From: Rhizobium sp. 16-449-1b | Lineage (GTDB): Bacteria > Pseudomonadota > Alphaproteobacteria > Rhizobiales > Rhizobiaceae | Length of the DNA stretch: 64,000 bases | Direction: 5' to 3' | Assembly (NCBI RefSeq): GCF_017741935.1 | Contig: NZ_JAGHMH010000016.1 | Coordinates: 124,001 to 188,000, forward strand | Part shown: positions 52,586 to 61,861 of the stretch, piece by piece | Numbering within the stretch: the stretch's first letter is position 1 | Layout: each line of letters begins with the position of its first letter | Made by a program: the position numbers and the translations under genes | Notes under the pieces: generated by a model | Database searches by the model: none | What the model saw: the letters and a program-made list of their open reading frames with translations, nothing else | Told to the model about the DNA's origin: nothing

Positions 52586-52627
52586 ATGAAACGACCCGCG
52601 CGGATCATTCCACGCGGGTCGTTTCAT
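52586..52627 (-). terminator. Intrinsic terminator of the OmpA-like operon
   Basis: A perfect 15-bp stem (ATGAAACGACCCGCG with CGCGGGTCGTTTCAT) around a 12-base loop. It lies 73 bp past the OmpA-like gene on the minus strand. Confidence 0.85.
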
Positions 52628-52700
52628 CTATTCTTACTCAGTGTCTGCCAGACGCATGCGGGAAATATTTCACGAGCTTCCGGCTGACTTGAAGTCGATC

Positions 52701-53285
52701 TCAAGACTTCTTCGTGAAGACGCCGAGATTGATCAGCTGTACGCGCCGGTTGTTCGATCCTGTCGTATCCGTGCCCGGGATCGGCATGTATTCGCCGACG
52801 CCGACGGCATAAAGCCGCTGCGGATCGACCGCGAAGGTCGTCGACAAGGCCTCCTTGATGGCGGCCGCCCTCTGCTCGCTGAGATCGAGATTGTGTTTCT
52901 CATCGCCCGTCGAGCTCGAGTGCCCGACCACCAGGAATTTATAGTCCCAGAGGTTCGGATGGTGCAGCGCGTCGGCAAGCAGGCCGAGCGTGCGGTAGGA
53001 ACTCGGCTGGATCGCGACCGAGTCGTTCTCGAAATTGATCTCGACCACCATCTGCGGCAGCTTGGCGATACGCTTCCAGTTCGGCAGCTCCGACATCTGC
53101 TTGCTGCCGCCGCTGATCGCCTCCTGCCGCAGGATTTCGAGATCGATGGCAGGGGCCGCGGAGGTCAGCTTGCCGAGCCCCTTGACGATACGCTCCTGCG
53201 ACACTTCCTGCGCCGATGCCAGGGCTGGAACGAGGATAACCGCCGCCGCGAGAATGATTGCTTTCGAAAGAACCCGCTCCATCAT
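52701..53285 (-). CDS. OmpA-family periplasmic/outer-membrane protein
   Basis: 194-residue protein with a signal peptide (AIILAAAVILVPALASA, cut near residue 25) and a C-terminal OmpA/peptidoglycan-binding domain (VVEINFENDSVAIQPSSY, FLVVGHSSSTGDEKHN, LSEQRAAAIKEAL, NNRRVQLINLG). The start at 53285 follows GGAGATGAG. The linker between signal and OmpA domain is short, so there is no beta-barrel. It lies one base after the stop of the Cys-rich gene, so the two are co-transcribed. Likely anchors an envelope function to peptidoglycan. Confidence 0.85.
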   Translation of the reverse strand: MMERVLSKAIILAAAVILVPALASAQEVSQERIVKGLGKLTSAAPAIDLEILRQEAISGGSKQMSELPNWKRIAKLPQMVVEINFENDSVAIQPSSYRTLGLLADALHHPNLWDYKFLVVGHSSSTGDEKHNLDLSEQRAAAIKEALSTTFAVDPQRLYAVGVGEYMPIPGTDTTGSNNRRVQLINLGVFTKKS

Positions 53286-53286
53286 C

Positions 53287-53715
53287 TCATCTCCATCCGG
53301 CATTGGTGATCGTCTGATTGCATTCGTCGCTGACGCGCGGCTGCTTCTTGATCAGGCAGGCAAGGACGAAGCCATCCCCCTTGATGCCGTTGCAGCTCTT
53401 CGACATGTCGCGCTGGCAGACGCGTTCATAGGCCGTCTGCGCCTGTTCGCGCGTCGTGATCGACTGGAAGACGGTACCAAGCGAAGCCTTGCAGCTCGGC
53501 GAAACCTTCGCCGCGTTCTGCTGCAGGCAGTCGGCGATGCGGCCGCTGCCGAGGTTCAGTCCCTTGCACAGTTTCTGGATGTCGGTGCCGCAATCGCTCG
53601 CGAGCTTCGTCACCGCATCCGCATAGCTCAAGGTCTGCGCCGAGGCTCCCCAGGCAAGGCCCATGGAGACACACGCAACGGCCGTTATCAGAATCCCTCG
53701 TCTTGATCTTTTCAT
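53287..53715 (-). CDS. Secreted Cys-rich repeat protein
   Basis: 142-residue exported protein: signal peptide RRGILITAVACVSMGLAWGASA (cut near residue 27), then two Cys-rich units (ASDCGTDIQKLCKG...IADCLQQN...SPSCKASL and YERVCQRDMSKSCNG...VLACLIKK...SDECNQ). The spacing resembles the Cys-rich repeat of Golgi apparatus protein/PF00839. Eight cysteines outside the signal could give four disulfides. The ATG at 53715 is preferred over 53799. Co-transcribed with the OmpA-like gene. Confidence 0.75.
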   Translation of the reverse strand: MKRSRRGILITAVACVSMGLAWGASAQTLSYADAVTKLASDCGTDIQKLCKGLNLGSGRIADCLQQNAAKVSPSCKASLGTVFQSITTREQAQTAYERVCQRDMSKSCNGIKGDGFVLACLIKKQPRVSDECNQTITNAGWR

Positions 53716-54008
53716 CCTATCCGTCCCTGAATGGTCATATCGACGGGCGGGACGATGGCATGATGTCGCGCGAACGGAGCGTATATTACCGTAACGCACA
53801 TCGGCCTCGGCGGGCCGGAATTGGAGCCGTCACATGATTGCAAGGAGGCCAGGATCGCGCTCGACCGCCAGCATTTGAAGCCTTTTCCAGGCCCTTTCGG
53901 GCCGCAGCCGTAACATACCGTATCTTACAGCCACCCCCGCGTATCATACTGCCTTCGCTTCTCCATCCGCCCTATCATCCCCTGAGGATGAACTTGGAGG
54001 ACGTAGAG

Positions 54009-54476
54009 ATGACATCGACGCAGACATCCGCACCCCATTCCATGGCCAGCGCCGAAGAACTGCGCAAACGCGCCCTTGAGCTCCAGATCGCAGAAATGGA
54101 GCGCGACGAGAAGATCAAGGCGCGAGAAGCTGAAAAGCATGCCGAGTTCGTCGAGGACTTCTTCCGCAAGCATATCGACGAGAAGGAACGCGCGATGATC
54201 AAGCGCCTCGTCATGAAGGCCGCGGCGGATGGCAAGTACGAAGCGATGATCTACAGCTTCCCCTCAAGCTTCTGCGACGACGGCGGCCGCGCCATCAACA
54301 ACAGCCTTCCAGGGTGGCAGAAGACGCTTCAGGGCAAGGCGAAGGAGCTTCTCGACCTGTTCGAACAGCTTGCCAAGCCGCAGGGCTATGGCCTGAAGGC
54401 CATGATCATCGATTTCCCCGGGGGCATGCCGGGCGATGTCGGCCTGTTCCTGACCTGGGAACCCCCGGTCAAATAA
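54009..54476 (+). CDS. Hypothetical cytoplasmic protein, 155 residues
   Basis: N-terminal Ser/Thr-rich stretch, then a long charged helix (about residues 15-60; ALELQIAEMERDEKIKAREA) and a mixed domain (KYEAMIYSFPSSFCDDGGR, YGLKAMIIDFPGGMPGD). No signal or membrane segment. The ATG at 54009 is chosen because TTGGAGG precedes it; the frame extends upstream to 53838 without support. No family recognised. Single gene with its own promoter and a terminator after it. Confidence 0.7.
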   Translation: MTSTQTSAPHSMASAEELRKRALELQIAEMERDEKIKAREAEKHAEFVEDFFRKHIDEKERAMIKRLVMKAAADGKYEAMIYSFPSSFCDDGGRAINNSLPGWQKTLQGKAKELLDLFEQLAKPQGYGLKAMIIDFPGGMPGDVGLFLTWEPPVK

Positions 54477-54513
54477 AGCCCCGGGAGGGGCTGCGAGCAC
54501 TCATCGATTTCGC

Positions 54514-54544
54514 GGGAGGCGGTTGCTTCGGACAACCGCCTCCC
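54514..54544. terminator. Bidirectional intrinsic terminator
   Basis: A 12-bp perfect stem (GGGAGGCGGTTG with CAACCGCCTCCC) and seven-base loop, placed between the convergent 155-aa gene and the DUF2950 gene. Confidence 0.8.
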
Positions 54545-54558
54545 GATTGCGTTTCAGC

Positions 54559-55491
54559 CTATTCGGACACGACCGACCAGTTGTTGTCGGGATTGAACGT
54601 CTTGATCGCAGCCGCCTTCTTCTCCGTCTCCGGCCCGAGGTCGCGCTGGTAGATGACGCTCATGCCGTTCGCGATGAACGTCTGCACACCCGTCTCCCTG
54701 TACTTGACCGGCCAGGCGATCACCGCGAAGCCCGCCGTCATGTGACCGTTGACGATGTAGCTCTGCTTGCCGCCGAGCACGTTGTCGCCCTGCCCCGTCA
54801 GTATCCGATAGTGATATCCGAAGTAACCCTCGCCGCGCTTGGCCTTGCCGAAGGCGGCGGTCTCGATCAGCGGACCGGCCGGGCTGTCCTCGTCACCCGG
54901 ACCTGCCTGCCAATAGAGACCGTCCCGCTTGCCGGGCGAGCTGATCAGCTTCTGCGCATACTCGTAGATGCCGGAACCGGTCCGATCCTCGGAGGCATAG
55001 ATGTGCTGGGCGATGACGAAGTTATGGATGGTCTCGATCGTCGCGAGCTCGTTCTCGCCGATGCGGCGGTTGACGATCTCCTCCAGTCCGGTGCGCGTGT
55101 CGAACGTCCACTTGTCGTCCGCGCCCTTCGTCAGCGGAAACGGCAGCGGCCAGAGCCTGTCGCCGATGGCGACGACCTTGCGCCCATCGAGGTCCTCAAG
55201 CTTCATCAGCCGCGACGCACCCTCGCGGATCAGCGCATAGCTGACCATGGCCGCGTTGTTGTCCTTGAGCTTGTCGGCCTTCAGCCCGAGCAGCTCCGCA
55301 AGCCCGTTCAGATCGTTCGCCGCAAGCACCGTCTTCAGCTTGTCGAGCGCCATGTCAGGCGTGTCGAAGGACGGTTGCGGCGCCTTGCCGATGAACTCCG
55401 AGAGGGCGGTCTGCGCCAAGGACGAACTTGCGAACGTCAAGGGCAGGACCACGCCAACCAGCAAACGCATCAACTTCAGTCGCAATGCCAT
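54559..55491 (-). CDS. DUF2950 family exported protein
   Basis: 310-residue protein with a signal peptide (LMRLLVGVVLPLTFASSSLAQ, cut near residue 27) and the DUF2950 domain, recognised by the C-terminal block DGLYWQAGPGDEDSPAGPLI, FGYHYRILTGQGDN and GFAVIAWPVKYRETGVQTF. The ATG at 55491 follows GGAGGCAACC. Function of the family is unknown. It commonly sits beside DUF3300 genes, as here, 36 bp downstream, so the two proteins probably work together in the envelope. Confidence 0.88.
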   Translation of the reverse strand: MALRLKLMRLLVGVVLPLTFASSSLAQTALSEFIGKAPQPSFDTPDMALDKLKTVLAANDLNGLAELLGLKADKLKDNNAAMVSYALIREGASRLMKLEDLDGRKVVAIGDRLWPLPFPLTKGADDKWTFDTRTGLEEIVNRRIGENELATIETIHNFVIAQHIYASEDRTGSGIYEYAQKLISSPGKRDGLYWQAGPGDEDSPAGPLIETAAFGKAKRGEGYFGYHYRILTGQGDNVLGGKQSYIVNGHMTAGFAVIAWPVKYRETGVQTFIANGMSVIYQRDLGPETEKKAAAIKTFNPDNNWSVVSE

Positions 55492-55527
55492 GGTTGCCTC
55501 CATTGGCTCTGGAAACCCGGTCAGATC

Positions 55528-56973
55528 CTATCGTCTTCCACCGCCGCCACCGCCGCGCCGTGGCGGCGGACGCGAATGACCGCCACCGCCACGCCCGGCT
55601 CCACCGGCATACGATCGGGGTGCCGGGCGGCTCTGCGCCCGCGGCGCGCCGCGCTGACCGCCACCCATGCTCTGGCCGCCACGCTGGGACGCGATCGCTT
55701 CGCGGCGTCCTGACGATTGCGGGTTGCCGAGCGCGTTGGGCCGTGAACGGTTGTCCGGCCTCGCCGCCATCTTCGGCGCGCCGGAGTTCTTCTTCACATT
55801 GCCCTTCGACGGACGATTGGCCCCGGCATTGCCGGGACGGGCATCCGGCCGAGATGCATTCGCGGGACGGTTCCCGGCATTCGGCCGGTCCGCCGGTCTG
55901 TTGGCAATGCCCGGCTTGCCGTTGGCCTTCAGGCCATTGACGGTCCCCTTGCGGATGTCGTCGGCGCGCGCCGCCGTGTTGCGCCCCCCTGCCCCCAAAT
56001 CCGCCCGGCGGTCGCCCACCTGGTTCTTCAGCTGGTTGCGCTTGTCACCTTCAAGGCCGGACTTGATCGCCGTGCGATCCAGGTTGGCGAACTGGCTCTT
56101 GTCGATGCTGAGCTTGCTGCGATCGACCTTCGTCCAGTCGACATCGTTCCACTTGACCTTGCCGTTGAAGTTCCGGTCGTTGAAGCAGTTGTTGCAGTCG
56201 ATATCGACGTCGCCGTTCCAGCGTCCACCCCAGACCCCCCAGTCGTCCCAGTTGACGATCGCCGCCCAGGCGACGCCGGTGACAGCACCCGCGAAGAATG
56301 CGGCGCCCGGATAGTAATAGTTGTCGTAGGAACTTGGATAATAGGAGATCGGCTCTGCCGCGTAGCCGGGCTCGTAGAGCATCTGCGGCTCATATTGCGG
56401 GATATAGACCTTCTGAGGATCGGTCGGGCGGATCACCACGTTGTTGTTTTCGGTGACGACGGTCACCTTGTCGTCGGTCTTGATGATGTTCTTCGCCACC
56501 GCCTCGTCGCGCAGCTGCTGGATGGCAACGAGCACATCCTTCTGCTGGTTGGTCAGCGCATCGCCGAGCTTTTGCGTCCAGTCGAGATCGTCGCTCATCA
56601 TCTTCACGATGTCGGGATAGTTCAGCAGCGAGATCACGCTGCCATCCCAATCATCCTTGGGCTTGAGATCGGCGTTCTTTTTCTTGGAGTCCAGGAAGCG
56701 CTGCGCCTCGATGATCTGCAGCGGGAAAAGCGACGCCGCGGAAATCGCAGCGACCAGCTCGTCCGGATAGAGCGCGATACGGGCGACCAGTACCTCCAGC
56801 TCATCCTCGGACAAAAGGTCGGTCGCGGCAGGAGGTGCCGCCGGGGCCGGCGCGGCAGCGGGAGCCGCCGCCGTTTGCGCGAACACGAAGGATGGCTCCT
56901 GCATGGAGATGAGCGCCAGCGCCGTCAAACCAGTTGTCAGGCCAGCGGTTAGTCTGAACGATCTTGATTTCAT
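55528..56973 (-). CDS. DUF3300 family exported protein with Arg/Gly/Pro-rich tail
   Basis: 481 residues. Signal peptide near residues 8-32, an Ala/Pro linker (about 33-50), the DUF3300 domain (LSEDELEVLVARIALYPDELV through VYIPQYEPQMLYEPGYAAEP), a Tyr/Trp-rich segment with one hydrophobic stretch (PGAAFFAGAVTGVAWAAIV), and from about residue 320 a disordered basic tail rich in R, G, N, P, ending in RGG-like runs. The ATG at 56973 is chosen over 57039 as it starts the signal peptide. Function unknown; paired with DUF2950. Preceded by a small gene on the same strand. Confidence 0.88.
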   Translation of the reverse strand: MKSRSFRLTAGLTTGLTALALISMQEPSFVFAQTAAAPAAAPAPAAPPAATDLLSEDELEVLVARIALYPDELVAAISAASLFPLQIIEAQRFLDSKKKNADLKPKDDWDGSVISLLNYPDIVKMMSDDLDWTQKLGDALTNQQKDVLVAIQQLRDEAVAKNIIKTDDKVTVVTENNNVVIRPTDPQKVYIPQYEPQMLYEPGYAAEPISYYPSSYDNYYYPGAAFFAGAVTGVAWAAIVNWDDWGVWGGRWNGDVDIDCNNCFNDRNFNGKVKWNDVDWTKVDRSKLSIDKSQFANLDRTAIKSGLEGDKRNQLKNQVGDRRADLGAGGRNTAARADDIRKGTVNGLKANGKPGIANRPADRPNAGNRPANASRPDARPGNAGANRPSKGNVKKNSGAPKMAARPDNRSRPNALGNPQSSGRREAIASQRGGQSMGGGQRGAPRAQSRPAPRSYAGGAGRGGGGHSRPPPRRGGGGGGRR

Positions 56974-57039
56974 GACGCGTCGACCTTTCCGTGCAAATGG
57001 CGATGAATGCTGCTCTTGGCGCGCTCCATGTCCGGGCAC

Positions 57040-57330
57040 TCAGGAGCGCTTGAGCGATACGACGTTCGATTGCGACAGCGCCTCGCCGATTTCGCTGAGA
57101 AGCGCTTTCTCCAGTTCCTTGTATTCCTGCCGACGCGCCTCCCGCTCCATGCGCGGGAGATCGTCGAGGTGGGCCAGCGTCTCCAGGATCACCGCGAGGT
57201 CCTCGCACATGCTGCGGAACGTTTCGCTGACCTGGTAGAGATGCCGAACCCTCTTGGCCTTCTCGGGAAAATGGACCTCGGCGACGGCGAGAGCGGACAG
57301 TCGCGGCGTATTGCTTTCTCTCCAGCTCAT
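57040..57330 (-). CDS. Small hypothetical helical protein
   Basis: 96 residues starting MSWRESNTPRLSALAV, mostly alpha-helical and charged (RMEREARRQEYKELEKALLSE), one Cys. No signal or membrane segment. The ATG at 57330 has a GGGGGG-type site; GTG at 57342 is an alternative. First gene of the run leading to DUF3300 and DUF2950. No family recognised. Confidence 0.6.
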   Translation of the reverse strand: MSWRESNTPRLSALAVAEVHFPEKAKRVRHLYQVSETFRSMCEDLAVILETLAHLDDLPRMEREARRQEYKELEKALLSEIGEALSQSNVVSLKRS

Positions 57331-57652
57331 CGCACCCCCCACCGCCGATCTCCCCCCAGGAAGACCAGCTGATTATAGGGCGGATGAGCGCAGGCGCAGA
57401 CGTAAGATACGCGAAGATACGCGGCATCCGCGATCATTTCGGCCTGTACTCGATGGTGGCGAACAGCCCGAATTGACGCCGTGAGCTCGCCGATCGGCGA
57501 TGACCGCGACGGCGGCGAAAGACCACCCGCCCGCCCCTGATCCGATAGATGTTACGTGATGCTACGGGCATCGCCGCCCACGCAGGTCTATTGTTTTTGC
57601 GTATTCCCCGCACCCGCTGAGGTCGACCATTCGTTGTCGAAAGGCAAAAACC
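57331..57652. other. Divergent promoter region
   Basis: 322 bp between the minus-strand hypothetical-DUF3300-DUF2950 run and the plus-strand DUF3302-HlyD pair. No gene or terminator recognised; it should hold both promoters. Confidence 0.55.
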
Positions 57653-58006
57653 GTGTTCCTCGACTATTTCGCACTGGGCGTTCTGTTCTTCGTCGTGATC
57701 ACGCTGTTCTACGCGGTGATCGCGATCCACGACATCCCGCACCTGATGGCAAAGGCCAGAAACCATCCGCATCAGGATGCGATCCATGTCGCGGGATGGG
57801 TGAGCCTGTTCACCCTCCACGCCATCTGGCCGTTCCTGTTCATCTGGGCAACGATCTACCGCGAGGATCGCGGCTGGGGCATCCGCAGCGATGGCAAACT
57901 GTCGCCGGCGCAGGAGGCCAACGCTGAAATCGCACGCCTGCATGCGCGCATCGCGGAACTCGAAGGCCAGTCGGAAGGCCAGACATCGGAGAGGGAGAAC
58001 GCCTGA
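57653..58006 (+). CDS. DUF3302 family inner-membrane protein
   Basis: 117 residues with two membrane segments (about residues 5-25, YFALGVLFFVVITLFYAVIA; and 47-68, AGWVSLFTLHAIWPFLFIW) and a charged C-terminal coiled tail. This matches the small YiaW/DUF3302 partners encoded just before HlyD-type proteins. The GTG at 57653 follows AAAGG. The stop and the next gene's ATG share one base (TGATG), so translation is coupled. Confidence 0.82.
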   Translation: MFLDYFALGVLFFVVITLFYAVIAIHDIPHLMAKARNHPHQDAIHVAGWVSLFTLHAIWPFLFIWATIYREDRGWGIRSDGKLSPAQEANAEIARLHARIAELEGQSEGQTSERENA

Positions 58007-59163
58007 TGGACCTGCTTCTCATACTGACCTACGCGGCGCTCTGCTACGCGATCTTCAAGATCTTCCGCATCCCTGTGAACCAGTGGACGCTGGCGACATC
58101 GGTTCTCGGCGGCATCTTCCTGATCGGGACCCTGTTGCTGTTGATGAGCTACAATCATCCCTACACCAGCGACGCCCGCATCTACTTCACCTCCGCGCCC
58201 GTCATCCCGACGGTCGGCGGGCAGGTGATCGAGGTGCCGGTGACGCCGAACGCGCCGCTCAAGAAGGGTGACGTGCTCTTCCGCATCGATCCGCGCCCCT
58301 ACCAATTCACGGTCGACCAGAAGACGGCAGCGCTCGCCGAGGCCAAGCAGACGGTGCTGCAATTGAAAGCGGCACTCGACGCCGCCAACGCGGCCGTCAC
58401 CGGCGCCGAAGCCTCCAGGGACCGTTCGCTGCAGGCCTTCGAGAAGTTCCAGGCGTCCAACGAAAACGCCAAGTCGAGCGGTCGTGGCGCCGTCTACTCC
58501 GAACTCGAAGTCGAAAACCGCAGGGGCCTCTACCTGACGGCCGAGGCCGCGGTCGATACCGCACGCGCCCAGGCCACCCAGGCGAAACTGGCTTATGAAT
58601 CGGAAATCAACGGCACCAACCCCACCGTCGCCCGCCTGCAGGCCGAGCTTGCCAACGCTGAATACGAGCTCGATCAGACAACGGTCCGCGCCCCGAGCGA
58701 CGGCTACGTCACCCAGGTCTTCCTGCGCCCTGGCATGATGGCAAACCCGCTGCCGCTGCGCCCGGTCATGGTCTTTATCGACAGCCAGGACCAGATGCTG
58801 GGCGCCGCCTTCATCCAGAACTCGCTGCAACGCGTCAATGTCGGCGACGATGCCGAGGTGGCCTTCAAGGCGGTCCCGGGCAAAATCTTCAAGGCCCGCG
58901 TGCAGGGCATCATCGACGTGATGGCGCAAGGCCAGCTGCAGCCCTCAGGCGCGCTGATCGACCCGCAATCGCCCGAACGCGCAGCCCCCGGCCAGACGAT
59001 CGCCAGCATCGAGCTCCTCGAAAGCACCGAGGGCTACCAGCTACCCGGCGGTGTCGTCGCCGAGGTCGCCGTCTACACCCACCACTGGCACCACGTCGCG
59101 GTCCTGAGAAAGGTGCTGCTGCGGATGAGCAGCTGGATGAACTACGTCTTCCTTGAACACTGA
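58006..59163 (+). CDS. HlyD/EmrA-type membrane fusion protein
   Basis: 385-residue periplasmic adaptor anchored by N-terminal membrane helices (about residues 3-50). Then a first lipoyl half-domain (VIEVPVTPNAPLKKGDVLF), a coiled-coil hairpin (about 105-215), the second lipoyl half (TTVRAPSDGYVTQVFLRPG) and a beta-barrel domain. It resembles YiaV/AaeA types that work with a small DUF3302-like partner. No dedicated exporter or outer-membrane channel is next to it, so its transport partner is unknown. Confidence 0.88.
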   Translation: MDLLLILTYAALCYAIFKIFRIPVNQWTLATSVLGGIFLIGTLLLLMSYNHPYTSDARIYFTSAPVIPTVGGQVIEVPVTPNAPLKKGDVLFRIDPRPYQFTVDQKTAALAEAKQTVLQLKAALDAANAAVTGAEASRDRSLQAFEKFQASNENAKSSGRGAVYSELEVENRRGLYLTAEAAVDTARAQATQAKLAYESEINGTNPTVARLQAELANAEYELDQTTVRAPSDGYVTQVFLRPGMMANPLPLRPVMVFIDSQDQMLGAAFIQNSLQRVNVGDDAEVAFKAVPGKIFKARVQGIIDVMAQGQLQPSGALIDPQSPERAAPGQTIASIELLESTEGYQLPGGVVAEVAVYTHHWHHVAVLRKVLLRMSSWMNYVFLEH

Positions 59164-59245
59164 GGGGAGAAGGCCGGTCCCGCTCTTGCGGGTGGGGCTG
59201 GCACGAACATGGGAATGCCGATGACGAAGTGATAAGGAGCCCACG

Positions 59246-60961
59246 GTGATAGGCAGTCTTCCGATGTTGCGAGGCCTGAGCGGTTTCAGCAGGGATTGGC
59301 TGAAGAGCGATATCCCGGCCGGGCTGTCGATTGCGGCCGTCGGCCTGCCGAGCGCTATCGCCTATCCCGCCATTGCCGGCCTTCCCCCGGAAACCGGCAT
59401 CTACGCCAGCATTGTCGCGCCGATCGCCTATGCGATCTTCGGCCCCTCGCGGCTCCTCGTCGTCGGCCCGGATGCGGCCACCATGACGGTGCTTGCGGCG
59501 GCCATGGGCACGATTGTCGCCGCCTACCCCGCCGGCACACCGGTCGATCGGGTCGGCATCGCGGCAGCGCTCGCGCTTGGCGTCGGCATCTGCTGCATCG
59601 CCGCCAAGCTGCTGCGCCTCGGCGTTCTCGCAAGCTTCCTCTCGCGCCCGATCCTCGTCGGCTTCTTCGCCGGCGTGTCGCTGTCGATCCTCGTCGGCCA
59701 GATCGGCCGCTTCACCGGTGTGAAGATCGAATCCGACGGGCTCGTCCCTCCGCTGGTCGAGATCGCCGGCAAGAGCGGCCTGATCCACTGGCCCTCGCTG
59801 CTTCTCGGCCTTGCGATGTTCGCGCTGCTGTGGCTCGTCCGGGCCTTTCAGCTCAAGATTCCGGGGCCGGTGCTGGTCGTCGTCCTCTCGGTCGTGCTCT
59901 CTGCCATATTCGATTTTCAGGGGCGCGGCATCGCCGTGGTCGGCGATATCCCGAGCGGCCTGCCAAGCTTCTCGCTGCCCGCGCTCCACCAGATGCCGCT
60001 CGACAAGATCATACTCGGCTCCGCCGCGATCTTTCTGGTGAGCTTCGGCGCGGGCATCGTGGCGGCCCGCAGCTTCGGCTCGCGCACCGGCGAAGAGGTC
60101 GATGCGAACCAGGAGCTGATAGGCCTCGGCGCGGCCAACATCGCGCCGGGGCTGTTCGGCTCGTTTCCAATCAGCGTTTCGGATTCCCGCACGGCAATAA
60201 ACCTGTCGACCGGCGGCGTCTCGCAGGCGGCCGGCCTCGTCTCGGCGGCAACGCTGATCGCGGCCCTCGTCTTCCTGCACAGCGCGCTGCGCATCCTTCC
60301 TATTCCGGCGCTTGCCGCGATCCTCGCCATGGCGGCGATCAGCCTCATCGACGTCCACGAGCTGCGCAAGATCTGGCACATCAGCCGCATGGAGTTCATC
60401 TTCGCGCTGATCGCCATGTGGGGCGCCATCAGCTTCGGCGTCCTCAACGGCGTCATCGTCGCGGTGGCCGCAACACTGGTCTATCTGCTGCGCCAGACGA
60501 TGTTTCCGCGCGACGGCCTGCTCGGCCGCATCGAAGGTCGGCACGGCTTCTTCGACCTTGCCCGCCATCCGGAAGCCCGCCCTGTCGATGGCGCCGCCGT
60601 CTTCGCCGTGCAGGGCAGCATCCTCTTCTACAACGCCGATTACATCAGGAACCGCCTGACTTCGGTGGCGCGCAACCTGCCCGCCGAGACCCGATGCCTT
60701 GTGCTCGATGCCAGCGCGATCACCCATATCGACAGCACGGGCGCCACAGCACTCGAAGCGGTCGCCGAGATCCTTGCCAAGCGCAACATCACCTTCGCCA
60801 TTGCCGATCTCAGCGAGGAGAGCCGCGGTATTCTGAGCCGCGCCGGCGTCATCAGGACGATCGGTCCGAACAACATCTTCAACGGCAGAGAAGAAGCACT
60901 GCGCGCGCTGATCGGAAATTACGACCAGACAGGCACGACATCGGCAGGCAGCACGGTTTGA
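59246..60961 (+). CDS. SulP family anion transporter with STAS domain
   Basis: 571-residue inner-membrane transporter (sulfate, bicarbonate or other anions). About 10-12 hydrophobic segments beginning with IPAGLSIAAVGLPSAIAYPA, the family's GPDAATMTVLAAAMG, and LGAANIAPGLFGSFPISVSDSR-type region before the C-terminal STAS domain (about residues 445-560, LVLDASAITHIDSTGATAL). GTG at 59246 follows ATAAGGAG. First of three plus-strand genes with PPK2 and an AI-2E-family permease. The anion is not readable. Confidence 0.9.
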   Translation: MIGSLPMLRGLSGFSRDWLKSDIPAGLSIAAVGLPSAIAYPAIAGLPPETGIYASIVAPIAYAIFGPSRLLVVGPDAATMTVLAAAMGTIVAAYPAGTPVDRVGIAAALALGVGICCIAAKLLRLGVLASFLSRPILVGFFAGVSLSILVGQIGRFTGVKIESDGLVPPLVEIAGKSGLIHWPSLLLGLAMFALLWLVRAFQLKIPGPVLVVVLSVVLSAIFDFQGRGIAVVGDIPSGLPSFSLPALHQMPLDKIILGSAAIFLVSFGAGIVAARSFGSRTGEEVDANQELIGLGAANIAPGLFGSFPISVSDSRTAINLSTGGVSQAAGLVSAATLIAALVFLHSALRILPIPALAAILAMAAISLIDVHELRKIWHISRMEFIFALIAMWGAISFGVLNGVIVAVAATLVYLLRQTMFPRDGLLGRIEGRHGFFDLARHPEARPVDGAAVFAVQGSILFYNADYIRNRLTSVARNLPAETRCLVLDASAITHIDSTGATALEAVAEILAKRNITFAIADLSEESRGILSRAGVIRTIGPNNIFNGREEALRALIGNYDQTGTTSAGSTV

Positions 60962-60978
60962 AGCACGGAGGGAGAACC

Positions 60979-61827
60979 ATGGACGAGATACTGGAAACCA
61001 AGGGTCACGACCCGGAGCCATCGGCAAAGTCCAACGGCAAGGACAAGAAGAAAAAGAAGGCGTGGGATTACGACAAGCAGATCGCCCGCCTGCAGGTGGA
61101 GCTGGCGCATCTCCAGGCATGGGTCAAGAAATCGGGCGCCCGGGTGGTCATCGTCTTCGAAGGCCGCGACGCCGCCGGCAAGGGCGGCATGATCAAGCGG
61201 ATCACCGAGAAGGTCAGCCCGCGCGTCTTCCGCGTGATCGCGCTGCCCGCCCCCACCGAACGCGAGAAATCGCAGATCTACATGCAGCGCTACATCAACT
61301 ACCTGCCGGCCGCCGGCGAAGTCGTGATCTTCGACCGCAGCTGGTACAACCGCGCCGGCGTCGACCGCGTCATGGGGTTCTGCAGCGAGAAGAAGGTGCA
61401 GCGTTTCCTCGAGCTCGCGCCGCGCTTCGAGGCGGCGATCGTCGAGAGCGGCGTGACGCTGCTCAAATACTTCCTGACCGTCAGCGAAGAGGAGCAGGAG
61501 CGTCGCTTCCGGCGGCGCATCGACGACCCGGTCCGGCAGTGGAAGCTGAGCCCGATGGACGTCGAATCCTATCAGCGCTGGTGGGACTATACCCGCGCCT
61601 ATGACGAAATGCTCCGGATGACCGACAGCAATCACGCCCCGTGGTGGATCGTCCCCTCGGACGACAAGAAGCGCGCCCGGATAAACTGCATATCGCACAT
61701 CCTGCAGTCCATCCCCTACGAGCGCATCAAGTTCGAGGAGCCAGATCTCGGCAAGCGCCAGAAGCGGCCGTCGGACTTCATCGAGGACGGCAGCGTCCGC
61801 CACGTCGTTCCCGACACGACGCAGTAA
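60979..61827 (+). CDS. ppk2: Polyphosphate kinase 2 (PPK2)
   Basis: 282-residue cytoplasmic kinase using polyphosphate to phosphorylate nucleoside diphosphates or the reverse. A Lys-rich N-terminus (KDKKKKKAWDYD) is followed by Walker A FEGRDAAGKGGMIKR (about residues 60-74), Walker B EVVIFDRSWYNRAGVDRVMGF-type region, and the lid RRFRRRIDDP. Size and motifs fit the one-domain PPK2 class. The ATG at 60979 follows GGAGGGAGAACC. The frame is open far upstream, but that is the shadow of the SulP gene. 17 bp after SulP, likely the same transcript. Confidence 0.92.
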   Translation: MDEILETKGHDPEPSAKSNGKDKKKKKAWDYDKQIARLQVELAHLQAWVKKSGARVVIVFEGRDAAGKGGMIKRITEKVSPRVFRVIALPAPTEREKSQIYMQRYINYLPAAGEVVIFDRSWYNRAGVDRVMGFCSEKKVQRFLELAPRFEAAIVESGVTLLKYFLTVSEEEQERRFRRRIDDPVRQWKLSPMDVESYQRWWDYTRAYDEMLRMTDSNHAPWWIVPSDDKKRARINCISHILQSIPYERIKFEEPDLGKRQKRPSDFIEDGSVRHVVPDTTQ

Positions 61828-61861
61828 CATCAGGCGCGCAAGGGGGCTCGCGGCGCGGGAT

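Noticed and set aside
59296..60978. Upstream extension of the PPK2 frame to 843 codons
   Set aside because: This part is the +2 shadow of the SulP gene and has no homology; PPK2 starts at 60979 with a strong ribosome site.
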